Shown: positions 37,737 through 49,493, numbered from the stretch's first letter. The stretch is DNA of 64,000 bases from Archegozetes longisetosus (GCA_018873245.2 JAEMBT020000005.1:9808001-9872000), one strand, 5' to 3'. Translations and numbers: made by a program. Notes: generated by a model from the sequence alone, not told the origin.

Positions 37737-40700
37737 TTAAATTTTATTATTAATTGCAGCCATTATTGGCCCGATATCAAGATTATTCATTCCATAAACA
37801 GATAAATCCACATTATTCGCTGGTTTTAAAGCTTTATTTTCCGCAATTTTTTCATGAAGATTGTAAAAGAACCAACACATCAAATCATTAAATTTTTTAT
37901 TCACATGAGCTTCATACTTCCAATTTTTATATTTTTCTAATGCTCTCATTGAATCCCAATGCATAAACTTGCCGTCAATCCACCACGTATCGCTACAGTG
38001 TCTCTGATCGTGACACGAATCAGAAATCAATACTGTGGAAACTTTGTACCTAACTCCAGTTAAGCCCATAGGTTGGTGACACGTGTGGTGTTTTTTGGTC
38101 TCTCCTGAGTTCTCATCGTGTCCACGTTGACCCCAACATAAAGCTGAACAGAGTGGACACGCATGAGTACATCCCAAACGGTCCATCACTTGCTTATCAT
38201 CTGATGAATTTGTAAGATGAATATCTGAAGTAATATCCTCTTTTTTGCTATCGCTATTTAGTACTTCTATGAGTCTATTCTTGAATATTTCTATTTCGGT
38301 CTTATTAGCCATGTCTGGGTCCAAACCTGAAGGAAAATTAATTCCTTCACATGAAGATATATATTCTTCAATATAAGTTCGGGTTTCTTTTATACTCGAG
38401 TTATTTCTCACATCCAGTATAATTCGTTCTATTTCTGCTTTGAATGTTTCAATGAATTTATCAAACTCTTTACCGGTAGAAAAACCATTAACTTGTTTCA
38501 TAAACCAAGACTCGATTTGAGCTTTAGGGTCATTGAAATGCTCGAGCGTTCGCCACAAGTTTTTACTTTTCACTTCTTCCACTAATTCAGAGAAATATTT
38601 CAATCGAACGTTTTCAGAGTTGATTAACCAATTGATTCCTAGCACGTCATCAATTTTCTGTCTATTTGCAGCTTTGATAGCCTTTTGTTTGATAGCATTT
38701 AGCAAACAGTTTCCAGCAATCATACCATCACTATCATAATTAAATCCATAATTCAAGCGTTCAAATATTACATTCATATATTGGGATTTACTCTTTTTTA
38801 GAATAGTCAATGGGTTATACTTTTGGTCCCATTCGTGTTGTTTGATGTCCATTCTTTCGCTAAACTTTTGATTAGCAAAAGCGTGCCCTTTCCATTTGAA
38901 TTCAGTCTTTAACTTCAATCTATTATCCTTTTCGAATTTCTGAATAATTTGATAAACTTTATTCTTAAGCTTTGCGGCCATTCCTGTCTGATAGTTTTCT
39001 GCATTCTCTTCATTCAATATAATATCACTGATTCCTTCTAACTGTCCCTCTAAATTATAGACTTGACCTATTTCGAGACAATCAGATTCTCCAGTAAAAA
39101 ATGCCTTTCCCTTCTCCCATGTTGTCTTAGATACTGCAGGAATATTTCTCAATGTTTGAATAACATTTCTTTTAAGTTCTTGAATGAAATTAGGTACTTC
39201 ATTATACACGCTGATAATTTCACCATCTATCTGATCTTTAACAGAGATTAGCGTCACCCTATCAGCAGCTTCTTTTTCGATATCGCGCCAAACTCTTTCA
39301 GCTATAAATTGAATATCGCTTTTGGTAAATTCTTTCTTCGATTTTAACTCTTCTCTTAATCTCTTCTCAATTTTCTCGAGATTTTCGGAAGACTCAATCT
39401 GTCCAAAAGCGATAGCACTAAGCATTTGAGATAACTGCTTGAAATACCACTCTCTTGTCTTATTAGTGAAGTTATGTATCGTTAGCTTAGTCTCATGTTC
39501 ACACGCCTTTTTTTCTACAAACGCGTACAGTTCTGTTTGATTGTCAATAACTTGACTGCATCTATTACACGATGGTTGGAATGTGCATGTGCTCGGAATA
39601 CGCTTGAGCTTATCTTTTAACTCATCAATTATTGATTCTCGTGTTACTTTTTTCTCATTCATTTTCTTTGCCTGATCTGATATAAAGCCTCTCAATATTT
39701 CCGAATGCTCTCTGAATGAAGACTCAATCGATTCCTTTAATTTCGATATAATGTCACCTCTTTGGAGGAATTCTTGTAAATCTTTCACATCTTTGAATCG
39801 CATAAAATTTTCGGATTTTATTGAATCCCAATAGCTTTGAACTAAAGCCTGCCATTGCTTAAAATCTGCTCTGTATTTACTTTCTCTGGCGATATCTATG
39901 ACGGAGTTATACAATCCTACCACATCCTGGTGATACTCTTCTGATGGAGGGGAATAAACACTGGCGCCATTCTTAAATGGTCTGAATTGACGGAAAAGTT
40001 TACCCATAGCTATAGTTTGCCTCAGAGTGTTCAAACACTTGGAATTTCTGACTCCAAGATTAACATCTTTTTCGTCTGAAATATTGATAGCTTTCTCAAG
40101 AGCTTCACCAAATTGTTTGCTAGCACTTGATATTTTCTCAGTATTTCTTTCAGTTAAATGTTGAACCATTAGTATATCGGGCGATATGTCAGCCTTCTCG
40201 AGTCTAGCCATAGCTACTATTGCTATTTGTAAGATCTCAGTCAAGTCTCGCATATATTCTCCTAAAAAATTAACAATAGTTAGATGACTGACACCCATTG
40301 CGAAAGTAGCCATCAGTCGATCTTTTCGCTCAGCGTCTACTTCATTTTGCTTCTCCGGTGCACCTAATCCTTCAGTATCGATGAGTAAAATCGCGTCGAA
40401 ATTTAGCCTTTTCTTCATCATTTCATCAAGAAATAACAAACGCATAAATAACCCTCTCGTACACCTTCCAACACTTACAGCAAACTTACACGCGAACATT
40501 GCATTCAAAAGTGTTGACTTTCCTGATGACTGCAGACCTAATATAGAGATAACAAAAACTCGCATTTTCGGTATCTGTTGGTAAACGTTATCGCAAATAG
40601 CTGTAAGCCATGGGCCTGCTATTGATCCCGAATCACCATCAAGGAGTTCAATAGCTTGGCCTGCAATCATTAATTCCGCATATTTTTCGGCCAAGTTTGC

Positions 40701-41876
40701 GTAAGGATTCATTATTGGGTTGTTGGCTAAAATAATTTCATAAATTTTCCCTATTTCTCGAAAGAAATGCTCTAATCCTAGACTCATATTATCAATATTT
40801 TCTAAAGCTTTGTTAACTTGTAGTTTCCATTGGCGAACAATAACCTGATCTTCACTTTTTGCATGAATAGTTTTCTGCAACTGGTCCAAAGCGAAGAGAA
40901 ATTTTTGTCTAGCGTTAGCAGATTCTTGAGCTGACTGTCGTCCTAATTCTTTCTCCAAATGCACCATTGCTTTAATTTTTGAATTAATTTCAAGCGACAA
41001 AACATTACTTATCAATTCAATCAGTTTTTTTAACTTATCGTTTTCTTTCCATGTTTTAGAGCACTCTTCGTGTGTCATATTTCCTCTTTGAAGTGACATA
41101 TTCCTCTTGGCGACCTCACACGTTTCTTTCTTAACGAAATCAATCAAAATTCTTGATTCATTAGTCTCAATAAACTCTGCGACCGTTTTGTCAATATTTT
41201 TAAGAGTTCTCAAATCTATTCGTTTTCCTTCCAATTTTATTGAGTTTTTCAAAACATTCCTAAGTTTTTCAATATTAGAGTCATCAGTTATTTTCGATGT
41301 ATCAATGATAAAATCTTTCTCAAAATTTTCATTATCTAAAGGTGGATCAACTGCAACATAAGAAAGTTTATCGCTATTAGAATCGAGTTCAAGAATTTTC
41401 TCCAATCTCTCCCAGTTTTCACTTAAATTCTCATTATTCTTAGGCATCAGGAAAACTACAAAACTTGAAGCGATCGTTCCAAGAATTTTAAGATTATCTT
41501 CGAAGTCTAAAGCGTTTCCGTGTAGATTAGCTAGAAGTATCAATTCATTTACTCCTTTTCTGTAATGGTTTTGAAGCACAGATTCCCATAAACTAGGACT
41601 TGATGTTTCTTGTGTTAGCCATACGAACTCAACAGTTCCGTCGAGGGTCAGCGGTTTTCCCCTAATAGCTCCCGGTTCACCACAACACGAGAACATATTC
41701 TTTGTAGCAAATATTTGATTAATTATTGTGCTTTTGCCGCTTTTATTCTTTTCTGCATCTCCAATACGAAGCGTTAAAATCATTTTGAACTCATCAACAA
41801 ATAAATGATTTTCAATGATTTTTCCTGGACTTGACTCCCATTTAATAACTGGTTGTGTTAGCCACGGCATCAAATT
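37737..41876 (-). CDS. Exon 4: VLIG/GVIN-type GTPase region
   Basis: An uninterrupted exon of 1,379 codons. Near residue 42 lies a first P-loop-like motif NKSGKSTIINQIF, followed by a GEPGAIRGK and TVEFVWL region, the degenerate first G-like unit of this family. Near residues 447-456 is the canonical P-loop LGLQSSGKSTLLNAMF. It is followed by GRCTRG (switch I Thr), LIDTEGLG (G3, about 497-503) and a long helical stalk with coiled coils. A C-terminal Cys/His cluster starts at about 1,233 (CTHACPLCSALCWGQRGH, then HHTCHQPMG), as in VLIGs. Family members are cytosolic GTPases of 1,500-2,400 residues with incompletely known immune roles. All nucleotide-binding motifs are intact, so this exon looks under selection whatever the status of the upstream stop. 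Confidence 0.88.
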   Translation of the reverse strand, partial: NLMPWLTQPVIKWESSPGKIIENHLFVDEFKMILTLRIGDAEKNKSGKSTIINQIFATKNMFSCCGEPGAIRGKPLTLDGTVEFVWLTQETSSPSLWESVLQNHYRKGVNELILLANLHGNALDFEDNLKILGTIASSFVVFLMPKNNENLSENWERLEKILELDSNSDKLSYVAVDPPLDNENFEKDFIIDTSKITDDSNIEKLRNVLKNSIKLEGKRIDLRTLKNIDKTVAEFIETNESRILIDFVKKETCEVAKRNMSLQRGNMTHEECSKTWKENDKLKKLIELISNVLSLEINSKIKAMVHLEKELGRQSAQESANARQKFLFALDQLQKTIHAKSEDQVIVRQWKLQVNKALENIDNMSLGLEHFFREIGKIYEIILANNPIMNPYANLAEKYAELMIAGQAIELLDGDSGSIAGPWLTAICDNVYQQIPKMRVFVISILGLQSSGKSTLLNAMFACKFAVSVGRCTRGLFMRLLFLDEMMKKRLNFDAILLIDTEGLGAPEKQNEVDAERKDRLMATFAMGVSHLTIVNFLGEYMRDLTEILQIAIVAMARLEKADISPDILMVQHLTERNTEKISSASKQFGEALEKAINISDEKDVNLGVRNSKCLNTLRQTIAMGKLFRQFRPFKNGASVYSPPSEEYHQDVVGLYNSVIDIARESKYRADFKQWQALVQSYWDSIKSENFMRFKDVKDLQEFLQRGDIISKLKESIESSFREHSEILRGFISDQAKKMNEKKVTRESIIDELKDKLKRIPSTCTFQPSCNRCSQVIDNQTELYAFVEKKACEHETKLTIHNFTNKTREWYFKQLSQMLSAIAFGQIESSENLEKIEKRLREELKSKKEFTKSDIQFIAERVWRDIEKEAADRVTLISVKDQIDGEIISVYNEVPNFIQELKRNVIQTLRNIPAVSKTTWEKGKAFFTGESDCLEIGQVYNLEGQLEGISDIILNEENAENYQTGMAAKLKNKVYQIIQKFEKDNRLKLKTEFKWKGHAFANQKFSERMDIKQHEWDQKYNPLTILKKSKSQYMNVIFERLNYGFNYDSDGMIAGNCLLNAIKQKAIKAANRQKIDDVLGINWLINSENVRLKYFSELVEEVKSKNLWRTLEHFNDPKAQIESWFMKQVNGFSTGKEFDKFIETFKAEIERIILDVRNNSSIKETRTYIEEYISSCEGINFPSGLDPDMANKTEIEIFKNRLIEVLNSDSKKEDITSDIHLTNSSDDKQVMDRLGCTHACPLCSALCWGQRGHDENSGETKKHHTCHQPMGLTGVRYKVSTVLISDSCHDQRHCSDTWWIDGKFMHWDSMRALEKYKNWKYEAHVNKKFNDLMCWFFYNLHEKIAENKALKPANNVDLSVYGMNNLDIGPIMAAINNKI

Positions 41877-44800
41877 CTAGAAAGTATAAGTATTATGGAT
41901 TGAATAGAATAACTCAAGCTTTTTGATCTGGTTTAAGAAACAAAATATCTGAAAGCATTAGATTTGAAATAATATTTCAATAAAGTTAAATAAGATATAT
42001 TCAATTCAGTATATGTTGAGAATTATTTCTAATGAAACTGGGCAAAGCTGAGTAAGTCTGAAGACAATTAAAGTGCAATTACACCTAGTTTTGATCAAAA
42101 TAAAATAATTCTTCGAACGTAATACTTGCTAAGAATGATATATTGGTCAAAATTTATAAAAAAAAACTGAAGTCTCTTAAATGATTGTTTTGAATTATTC
42201 AAGTAAAATTTATTATTACAGTTGACTGATTCTTTACAACAGAAAACTTAAGTTCAAAGTCATAAGGAGAACCGGACATCGATTTTTGGTCATAAGTTTA
42301 AATTCAGATAATTTCAAGTTAATTCTAGAGATCGAAAGTCTAAGTTTCGACCTTACAAAATTGTTTCATACCAAAAATCATATAATTCTCAGTAGAATTG
42401 TTCAATTAGATAATTATCTTGATTTTCTCAGTCGAATGCCTCTGCTTTTACCTCATCGATATGATATTTTCACAAACTGATTACTAAAATATACGTAGGT
42501 CACTCGAGAATGTTTTTGATACATCTTATCTATTAAGCGCTCGAAACCCTCCATAGCTGTACTCCTCAAAGTACTCTCCCTGAGCTTCAATACATATGGT
42601 CACCTTCCGGAACCATTCCTCGAAGCAGCTAGACCACGACTTTTGAGGTAGCTCCTGTATGACGTCTAGGAAGGCTGAGATTGCATCATAGACTTCCTGA
42701 CTGAAAACAACGTCCAGATGCTACTGCACCTACCTTATTCTTCTGACTTAGCACCGTGCGACTTTTTAGTCCCATTAGTGAAGGGGAAGCTCGGGAGACA
42801 AACATTTCAATCAAGCGAAGATGCAGACTCAGCCTTCCTAGAAGTCATTCTAAAGCTACCTCGAGAGTTGTGATCTAGCTGCTTCCAGGAATAGTTCCGG
42901 AGGATGACCAAATGTATTGAAGCCCAGGGAGTCTACTTCGAGAAGTTATAGCTATGGATAGTTACGGATGCTTAATAGGTAATGAGTATCTTAAAACTTT
43001 TCAAGTGTCCTATGCATATATGTTCAATGGAAAATCATCGGTTCTCATATTAAATATTTAAGATTATCGCTAAAAATCATTTCGTTTGTCTAGTTTTAAC
43101 TTAACATCGGAGAAAACATTCTTCATGATTTGAATCATCCTGGAGACCATAGGCAAGCTTCAAATACTGTGGACTCCAAGATTATAAAGGTCTGGCAATC
43201 TTCATATTTTCATATATGAACTATAAATTATTTGACATACCTTGAATGAGTGCTCGTCGCGCAGTTTTCTAATTATGAGCGGCAATGCAATGGGAAATTT
43301 AGCCATTATACTCAGTAAATCTTGAGCCACAATACTATCAACTGAATTAATTATTCCAGTGATAGTATCAAGTCTTGAAAGTGGAATTGTGTTTTCTTTC
43401 TTACTAACTTCGATTGTCTTAGAAGTAGAGCTCATACCCTTTTTACCAAATAGAGGCTTGTTTGAAATTTTGTTGTTTACTTTGGTTTTTCCATCAGAAT
43501 TTTCTTCCATGACTATCAGTCTGGAAATACTATCGGCAGTTAAAGTCTGGCAGCCCCACATTTTTATTTTTTGTATTATATAAGGCATAACTTCTGCAAC
43601 ACTAGGTTTCAATTCTTTTGAAATCAGATTCGGTTTTTCTATAACTAATGATAGACGTACAAAATTTTTTGAATCAATCAATATTTTAGAATCACCAAAA
43701 GCTGTTTTGAAACTGTGATGAATGGATAAGTTTGGACTTTCTCCAAGATCGCGTGAACAAACTGTACAAACTGTACTCGATTGAGAGTCTTTGCCAATCA
43801 TTTTTGTAATTCTTTCGCCTTCAAACCTCATGTTGAAATGGTTGACATCAATTAGATCCCTATTGCTGTAATTACTCTCTCCTAAATTGTCAATAATTTC
43901 TACAGCTTTTATAATCCTATCAATATCAATCGCTTCATCAAAAACTTCTTCTTTGAAATCCCATTTAAACAATCTCAAGATATCAAGTTTTTTTAATTTT
44001 TCAAAGAGTTTGTTATTATTTTCGAAGGAATCAGTTAAAACTGAGCGAAATTTTTCAGGTATTTTTCTCTTTCGTCGTATTTTTCTCAGCAATTCAATGA
44101 ACTCATCAAAATCTTAAATTTTGTCAGGTAGCTTAACATCAGTTTGATCTTCACGCAGTTGATTGATCACTTCCGCGATGTCTTCTGGTATATAATTAGG
44201 AACTCTTGATTGACATCCCATTTGATACAGTTTCCCAATAACTCTCTGGTCATTGATTGAAGATCTAATAATTTGTTCGAATCTATTATTTCTCCACAAT
44301 TCTCGCCAGTGGTTTTCGTTGAAAAATGTGTTATTCATTAACTGCGTCAACAAATTAGTGATGGCCGTAATTGGGTCTCTAGATCCTGAGTACGTTTCCA
44401 AACCTATAAAATGCATGTTTCGTAATCATTTTAAAAATAAATCTCGCTTATTAGGTTGGTCCATAAGTCTTTGCCACTATTTTGATTACTCTCCTTTTTA
44501 AACTTTGCATAATTTCAACCAAGTTTTTTCCAATACTATATTTTACATCTTTTGCATATAAGGTCAATCTTATATTGTTTATATTTGTTCACGTGTTTTT
44601 TGTTGTGGCTTGAAAATGAACTTTCAAGAGCTAATTCCGTCAATAACTGAGTCTGAACAACGCTCATTTATAAAGTTTTGTGTTCCTTTGAATCAAAACG
44701 CTTCTGAAATCCATAAACAACTATAAAAGACAATAGGTAAGAAGACATATTCTTACAGGAATGTACGACAGTGGGTGCAAAATTTCAAAGAAGGGAAATA

Positions 44801-47800
44801 TAGTACTGAGGATCTACCTAGATCGGGTAACAGCTCGTTCTCCTGGACAAATTGAGAACGTGAAGAATCTTCTATTGGAAACAACTCGTTGGTCTCTAAG
44901 AGAGTTCAGCATGCAGATGTGATATTCCTAAAGAAGCAGTAAGGCGAATTTTAAAGGAGGATCTTAGACTGATCAAAAAATGGTCATCATGGGTACCTCA
45001 CACTCCCACAGAAGATCAAAAAGAAATGCGATTTAATATAGCACAAGCTAATCTAAGCCGACATAGGAATAGACCTGGCTTATTAAAAAGAATTATTGCT
45101 ATTGACGAAAACTGGGTCCCAATTTACTCGTTACATGTAAGATATCAATAAAAATCCTGAGTGAAACCAGGCACTCCAGGAGAAAAAATTCCCAGATCTG
45201 AGCTTCATGAAAGGAAACTCCTTACGGTTGGGATGAATATAGATGGAGTTGCGTTTTGGGATGTTTTAGAGGTCAGTTAGACCATGACTGCCGAAAGGTA
45301 TATACGTTTTCTTGGGACATTTTGTAACAAAATGGCAAGAAGATAATGACATGCTGGCCAGTCATTCCTCATGATTATGCCCGTCCTCATAAAGCAAAAG
45401 AAGTTCAGGAATTAATTGCACTAAAGGGTTGGTTATTGTTACCACATCCACCCTATTCTCCAGATATGAACCCTTATGACTGCAACTGTTTTGGTCATTT
45501 AAAACTACGTTTAAAGGGAGTTCGTTATCCATATTTAAATGCTCTCAAGCAAGCCATCGGACAAGCGATAAATGAACTTAATCTAAAAGGTAATTTTAAT
45601 GGGGTTTCAAAACTTCACGATGTTTGGGAGCGATGGTGACTACTAACTAATGTTCAATTAATATAAATTTTGTATCTCAAAAAATTTTATGAATAATATA
45701 GTTTGAATAGTGGCAAAGACTTATGGGCCAACCCAATATTTTTTTATCATAGAACCTGTGAATAGGTAAAAAGTACATAACTAATACCTTTATGCAGAAT
45801 ATAGTATTTGATTCCATACGAACATTCAGCCAAAGAAGCTATTAATTGATTGTAATGTTTTTTCATTAATGCATTTAGAAATTTGCTTTTCACAGATTTG
45901 AATATATCTTCATTGAGTTCAACTCTATTAATGTATCTTTTCAGAATATCCGAAAAATGATAGCTATTCTTATTGATAAGAACTGAGTGTAACATTTTTG
46001 TATGAAACAGGGTCTCGCTATTCTCTTCTTTGTTCTCATACTTCTCAAGTTCTGATTTAATTTGAGTACACTTGAGCTTCAAATTCATGTCATTATAAAC
46101 TAAAATATTATTTTTCAAATCTTCATTGCAGTTCTTATCATTTATGATACTAGTAACCACTTGATCGACCCTTGTTTTATATTTCTCAATTTCATCCTCA
46201 TGTGAATCGATGACTTCATTGAAGACCTGTATGGCATTATTTATTTTAGTAGATAAAGGATTGATATTTGTTATTATTTCATGGATTGATTTTGCCATTG
46301 ACTCTTTACTTGATTCACTTAATAACAGATTATGAAATTTACAGTCAGCTGAAGAGAAACCAGCAGCTGATAAGATAGGACATAATTCACTCTTCTCTTT
46401 TAAAGCAAATTTAGCTATTGTTGAGATGAAAAATGTTTCATTACTTGATTGTAAACTACACGACAGCTCTAATGCATTCATTAATTCTTCATCTTTATCT
46501 TCTTCAAAACTTTTTAAACCGTATTCAACTATATCTAAACATTTGTAAGTGTGGAGTTCAATAGCTTTAATTACATTTTCTGAAGATCGAGCTCTTTCAG
46601 GATAGAAAGAATACTTCATATTTTCAGGTGAGAGAAATTTTAGATTACTTTCTGATAAATTATTGTATTTTTCTCTCAATAGTATCAAATCATAATCATC
46701 TAAACAAACAGCTAATACTTTACTGTTTCTGATTATGAATAAATAAGCGGTCGCTGACATTCGAGGTATGTCTAAATTTCCTACAATCCAATCAACATCT
46801 TTGAAATCAATTATAAGATTTGGTAGATTTCTTATAGCCAAGAATGATGTTTGTTTTGCATCGATGGGCATGAAAAATTTCCACTTGTTATCGGTTCTTG
46901 TGATTAAATCTAAAGTGTCTAAACGTGATCGAGAAATTACAACATTATTCAAATTTTTAAGCTTTCTGATTAGGTTATTGATATCGATTATATCTTCCTT
47001 TCTTTCAAGTGGTAGTTTTGTATTAAGAAATTCAGCATTCATTGAAAAGAATAATAACTCGTTTGGAATACCGACTCCAACTATAGCTCCAATTATACCG
47101 AAAATGAAAGAAATTTCTTCTGCTTCGTCACAAGAAAACTGATTTCCTTTAATTTTTATGAATAACTCAAACTTTTGTGATATGGACTTAACTGCAACTC
47201 CAACCTTGATGTCAAGTTTACTCAACATTTCAACCATTTCATCAAGTCTTAAAAATACACCAACTGGTGCTTCAAGATCTGTGTGCAACCAGATTTTACT
47301 CTCTCTATCGCCAGCAACAAACTGTTTCAAACTGTTCTCATTACTTAATATTTTGATATAACTCATTGATTCTTGAATATCGACTGAGCCGATTGATCTG
47401 AGATCGACTATAAAGAGAAATAAATTTTAATAATGATATTAAAAATTCAATGAACTAATAAAATTTCATACTTTCTCCTTGTTCAACAAACTGAGCGATC
47501 TTTTCCAACTCTTTACTTAAATTGAATTCACTCTCGAACCTGCTTTTAATCTCAAGTAGATCTTCAATATTAGCTTTTTTGACCTTATAAAGTTTGAGAG
47601 CTTTTATCGATTCCTCAAAGTATTTGATCCCAATTTTTCTCAATTCGTCCTCATAGCCGATTATACTCTGAGAGAGTTTCGACTGCGCATCGCTTAATAT
47701 AATGCTCAGAGATATGTTGTTTTTTAAAACTTTTCTAAAAATATAACCATAAGCTTGAATGTCCTGTACTTTGATCAGCATTTCATTAATATCTTTCAGA

Positions 47801-48657
47801 ACTTTATCCGATAATTTCAAATATAATCTTTCAATTTTGACATCAAGAAACTGTTTGATAGGAACCAAAACGAACCTAATCGGAACTCCAATAACTTTTT
47901 CACCACATTCTGGAAAATGTTTTTGTTTTTCGACAATAGAGTCAACATTTTCGATCATTTCAAACATCTTTTTAACTGTTTTAGGTTCTAATCTCATTGC
48001 AGGCATTGAATGAACACTAATCTCTTTACTATAATCCTTATTATCTTCACTATCAAAGAATCCTAATTTTGCCTTAACGCTTGCATTAATAGGTCCATAA
48101 ACTAATTTACCGAAAACATCTCCCTTAACATCACTTTTATTGCTGCTGGCGTTTTGAGTTAAGAGAATATCTGCCTTGACCTCTGCACCTAAAGTTATTT
48201 TACGTACAAAATGAGTTGCTCTCAGCTCTTTTTTCATTAATTTTTCCACAACAAAATTGTTTAAAATGTCTTTAGAATTTGACGAAGCTTCAACAGAATA
48301 AGTATCTCTCTTGTATTGGCATATTAACTGTTCTCTACTTGCATTATCTTTCTTATTGCTATCATAATCAACAGATCCTTTAACTGTTATCAAACCAGCT
48401 AACAATTCAAGTGACGCTTCACCGCCAATATTAACAGTTTTAATGCGATCTGAAGAGCTTTTACTATGAATTAGTCGATAATCTAAAAACTCGATAGGAC
48501 TGTAATTTACGTATTTTCCATCCAAAGTTTGTTTGAATAAATTTTCGCCCACATATTTTGACTCCTGACAATCCCAGAGATCACCAAGTCGTGTGACCCC
48601 ATTTTTCAGGACTGGAATTGTTATAGAGCTTTCTTCTACATATGTCCCTGAAGACAT
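37737..48657 (-). CDS. SNTX/MACPF-like and very large inducible GTPase fusion gene, with an in-frame stop
   Basis: Four minus-strand exons (48657-47472, 47407-45788, 44403-43241, 41876-37737) splice in phases 1, 1 and 0 to about 2,702 codons. The N-terminal exon resembles the stonustoxin-type (SNTX) membrane-attack-like family. The last exon is a VLIG/GVIN-type GTPase, a family of interferon-induced giant GTPases in vertebrates that is also found in some invertebrates. A single TAA at 44116-44114 in exon 3 breaks an otherwise open frame. If it is real, the products are a 1,031-residue N-terminal protein and an untranslated or separately started 3' part. Intron 2 holds a dead mariner and intron 3 a mariner-derived foldback. 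Both are large for this window; intron 1 is 64 bases. Alternatives are two adjacent genes, a recent pseudogene, or a 42-base micro-intron (44154-44113) that would remove the stop in frame. Confidence 0.7.
42498..43010. mobile_element. Mariner-derived foldback element in intron 3
   Basis: The element is TA-flanked with ends GGTCACTCGAGAA and GGACACTTGAAAA (inverted), 513 bases. Its plus strand right half reads as the C-terminal part of a mariner transposase (LPYSSDLAPCDFF, then MTKCIEAQGVYFEKL) with stops. Its left half is an inverted copy of that same 3' region. It therefore arose by inverted duplication of a mariner tail and lies wholly inside the intron between exons 3 and 4 of the GTPase gene. 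Confidence 0.7.
43241..44403 (-). CDS. Exon 3: upstream part of the VLIG region, carries the TAA
   Basis: The exon runs from the acceptor TTTTATAG|GTTTGG to the donor AAG|GTATGT. Its first 95 codons are open, then TAA (44116-44114), then 291 further open codons in the same frame. The second part shows the arrangement that precedes the G domain in VLIG/URGCP proteins: a CxxC pair (VCTVCSRDLGES) and, near its end, LLSIMAKFPIALPLIIRK, close to the conserved 'cPf-lPLLL' segment of that family. Keeping family-like sequence on both sides of the stop argues that the two parts were once one frame. Confidence 0.65.
44451..45736 (+). mobile_element. Mariner transposon with dead transposase, in intron 2
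   Basis: A 1,286-base element with inverted ends TTRGGTTGGNCCATAAGTCT and TA on both sides (44449-44450 and 45737-45738). The transposase frame starts at 44616 (MNFQELIPSITESEQ) but is broken by a stop within the first 40 codons and by several frameshifts. The C-terminal part survives at 45346-45639 with HDYARPHKA and HPPYSPDMNPYDCN. It sits on the plus strand, opposite to the host gene. Removing it with one TA leaves an intron of about 96 bases, the size of the others here. Confidence 0.88.
45788..47407 (-). CDS. Exon 2: linker region of the fusion gene, no recognised domain
   Basis: This 1,620-base exon (540 codons) is bounded by an acceptor CTTTATAG at 47408 and a donor GTATTAG from 45787, and is in register with both neighbours. 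I do not recognise a domain in it. It has alternating hydrophobic strands near residues 55-110 of the exon (including FIFGIIGAIVGVGIPNELLF), a second alpha/beta-looking part around YLFIIRNSKVLAVCLDDYDL, and a long helical, charged C-terminal half (HEDEIEKYKTRVDQV onward) that looks coiled-coil. By position it replaces the thioredoxin-like and linker segments of other SNTX or VLIG proteins. Confidence 0.6.
47472..48657 (-). CDS. Exon 1: SNTX-type MACPF-like N-terminal region
   Basis: The exon encodes 395 codons from ATG 48657 (MSSGTYVEES) to a donor GTATGA at 47471. The opening motif VTRLGDLWDCQESK, followed by a stretch of beta-strand-rich sequence with GGEASLELLAGLITVKGSV and then an amphipathic helical region (VLKDINEMLIKVQDIQAYGY onward), matches the layout of the stonustoxin/verrucotoxin family: a MACPF/CDC-like fold followed by a helical focal-adhesion-targeting-like bundle. 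Family members outside fish venoms are mostly uncharacterised intracellular proteins, often with immune-type partner domains. No signal peptide is seen, so a cytosolic role is more likely than venom. The family call rests on pattern recognition only. Confidence 0.65.
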
Positions 48658-49493
48658 CCTTATTTCACAGTACTCGATACTACCTATAATATTAAGTACA
48701 CATTTGAAAGACTAGAAATTCTGTTCATAGTACAATAGTTCTTAAAGAGTTATTCCTCTTTTATTCAAAACATGATTGTTTTAATAAATATTTGAAATAA
48801 GTCATTAAACAACTAAAAATAAGCAATAATTGATTTGATAGACTCACAAGCAACTAATAAAAACTATGATATTAATTTTTTTAGCTATTTAAAGATTTAA
48901 TTCAAGATTCCACTCAAAACATGCTATGAAAAAAGGAAATCGCAATAGCTCATTAGTAATAAATGTTTTGAGGGATAAAATTGTGATAATAAAGGATTTA
49001 TAAACTAAAAAGTCTTGTCGAATCCACTGTAAAACTTAAAACTATTTTGAAAAGTTTTGTGCGTTCTTAGAATCGAAAAATTTGCAAGAAATCTCTAGAG
49101 ACTAAAAAATTTCAATATATTTCTGATACTTTTCAGTAAAGTTCAAAATTAAAGCTGTTATTTCTATTAGTAAAAAATAGCTCCTGCCCTTAGGTTCTAA
49201 AGGACAAGACGTCCAAATGTTATATTTTTAGAAAGATTTGGTAATTAACACGTTAACTGTCAATTTTATCAAAATTTTAAACTAATAATTGGAAATTTCA
49301 AGTTCTTAATTTTGTACAACCAAAAAATATAATCAAAATTATTATAATAGTTTAGAATTAATGTGAAATAAAATCAGCAAAAAGCATAAGCAGAATCAAG
49401 CACTGTAAGACTATTTTTTACAAATCTGCGAAAAAAATGGCAGTTTTCAACGAAAAATTGGAGTTCGAATGCTTAATTTATTTTGGTTTAATA
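48658..49493. other. 5' flank of the SNTX-GTPase gene
   Basis: No coding exon or recognisable promoter motif was found. It lies between the fusion-gene start and a mariner element and should hold that gene's promoter. Confidence 0.4.

Noticed and set aside
38533-41361. Several plus-strand frames across the GTPase exon
   Set aside because: All are short shadows of the 1,379-codon minus-strand exon, which carries the motifs.
47455-48657. Treating the SNTX-like region as a secreted venom toxin
   Set aside because: No signal peptide is visible and the exon splices in register into a cytosolic-type GTPase gene.
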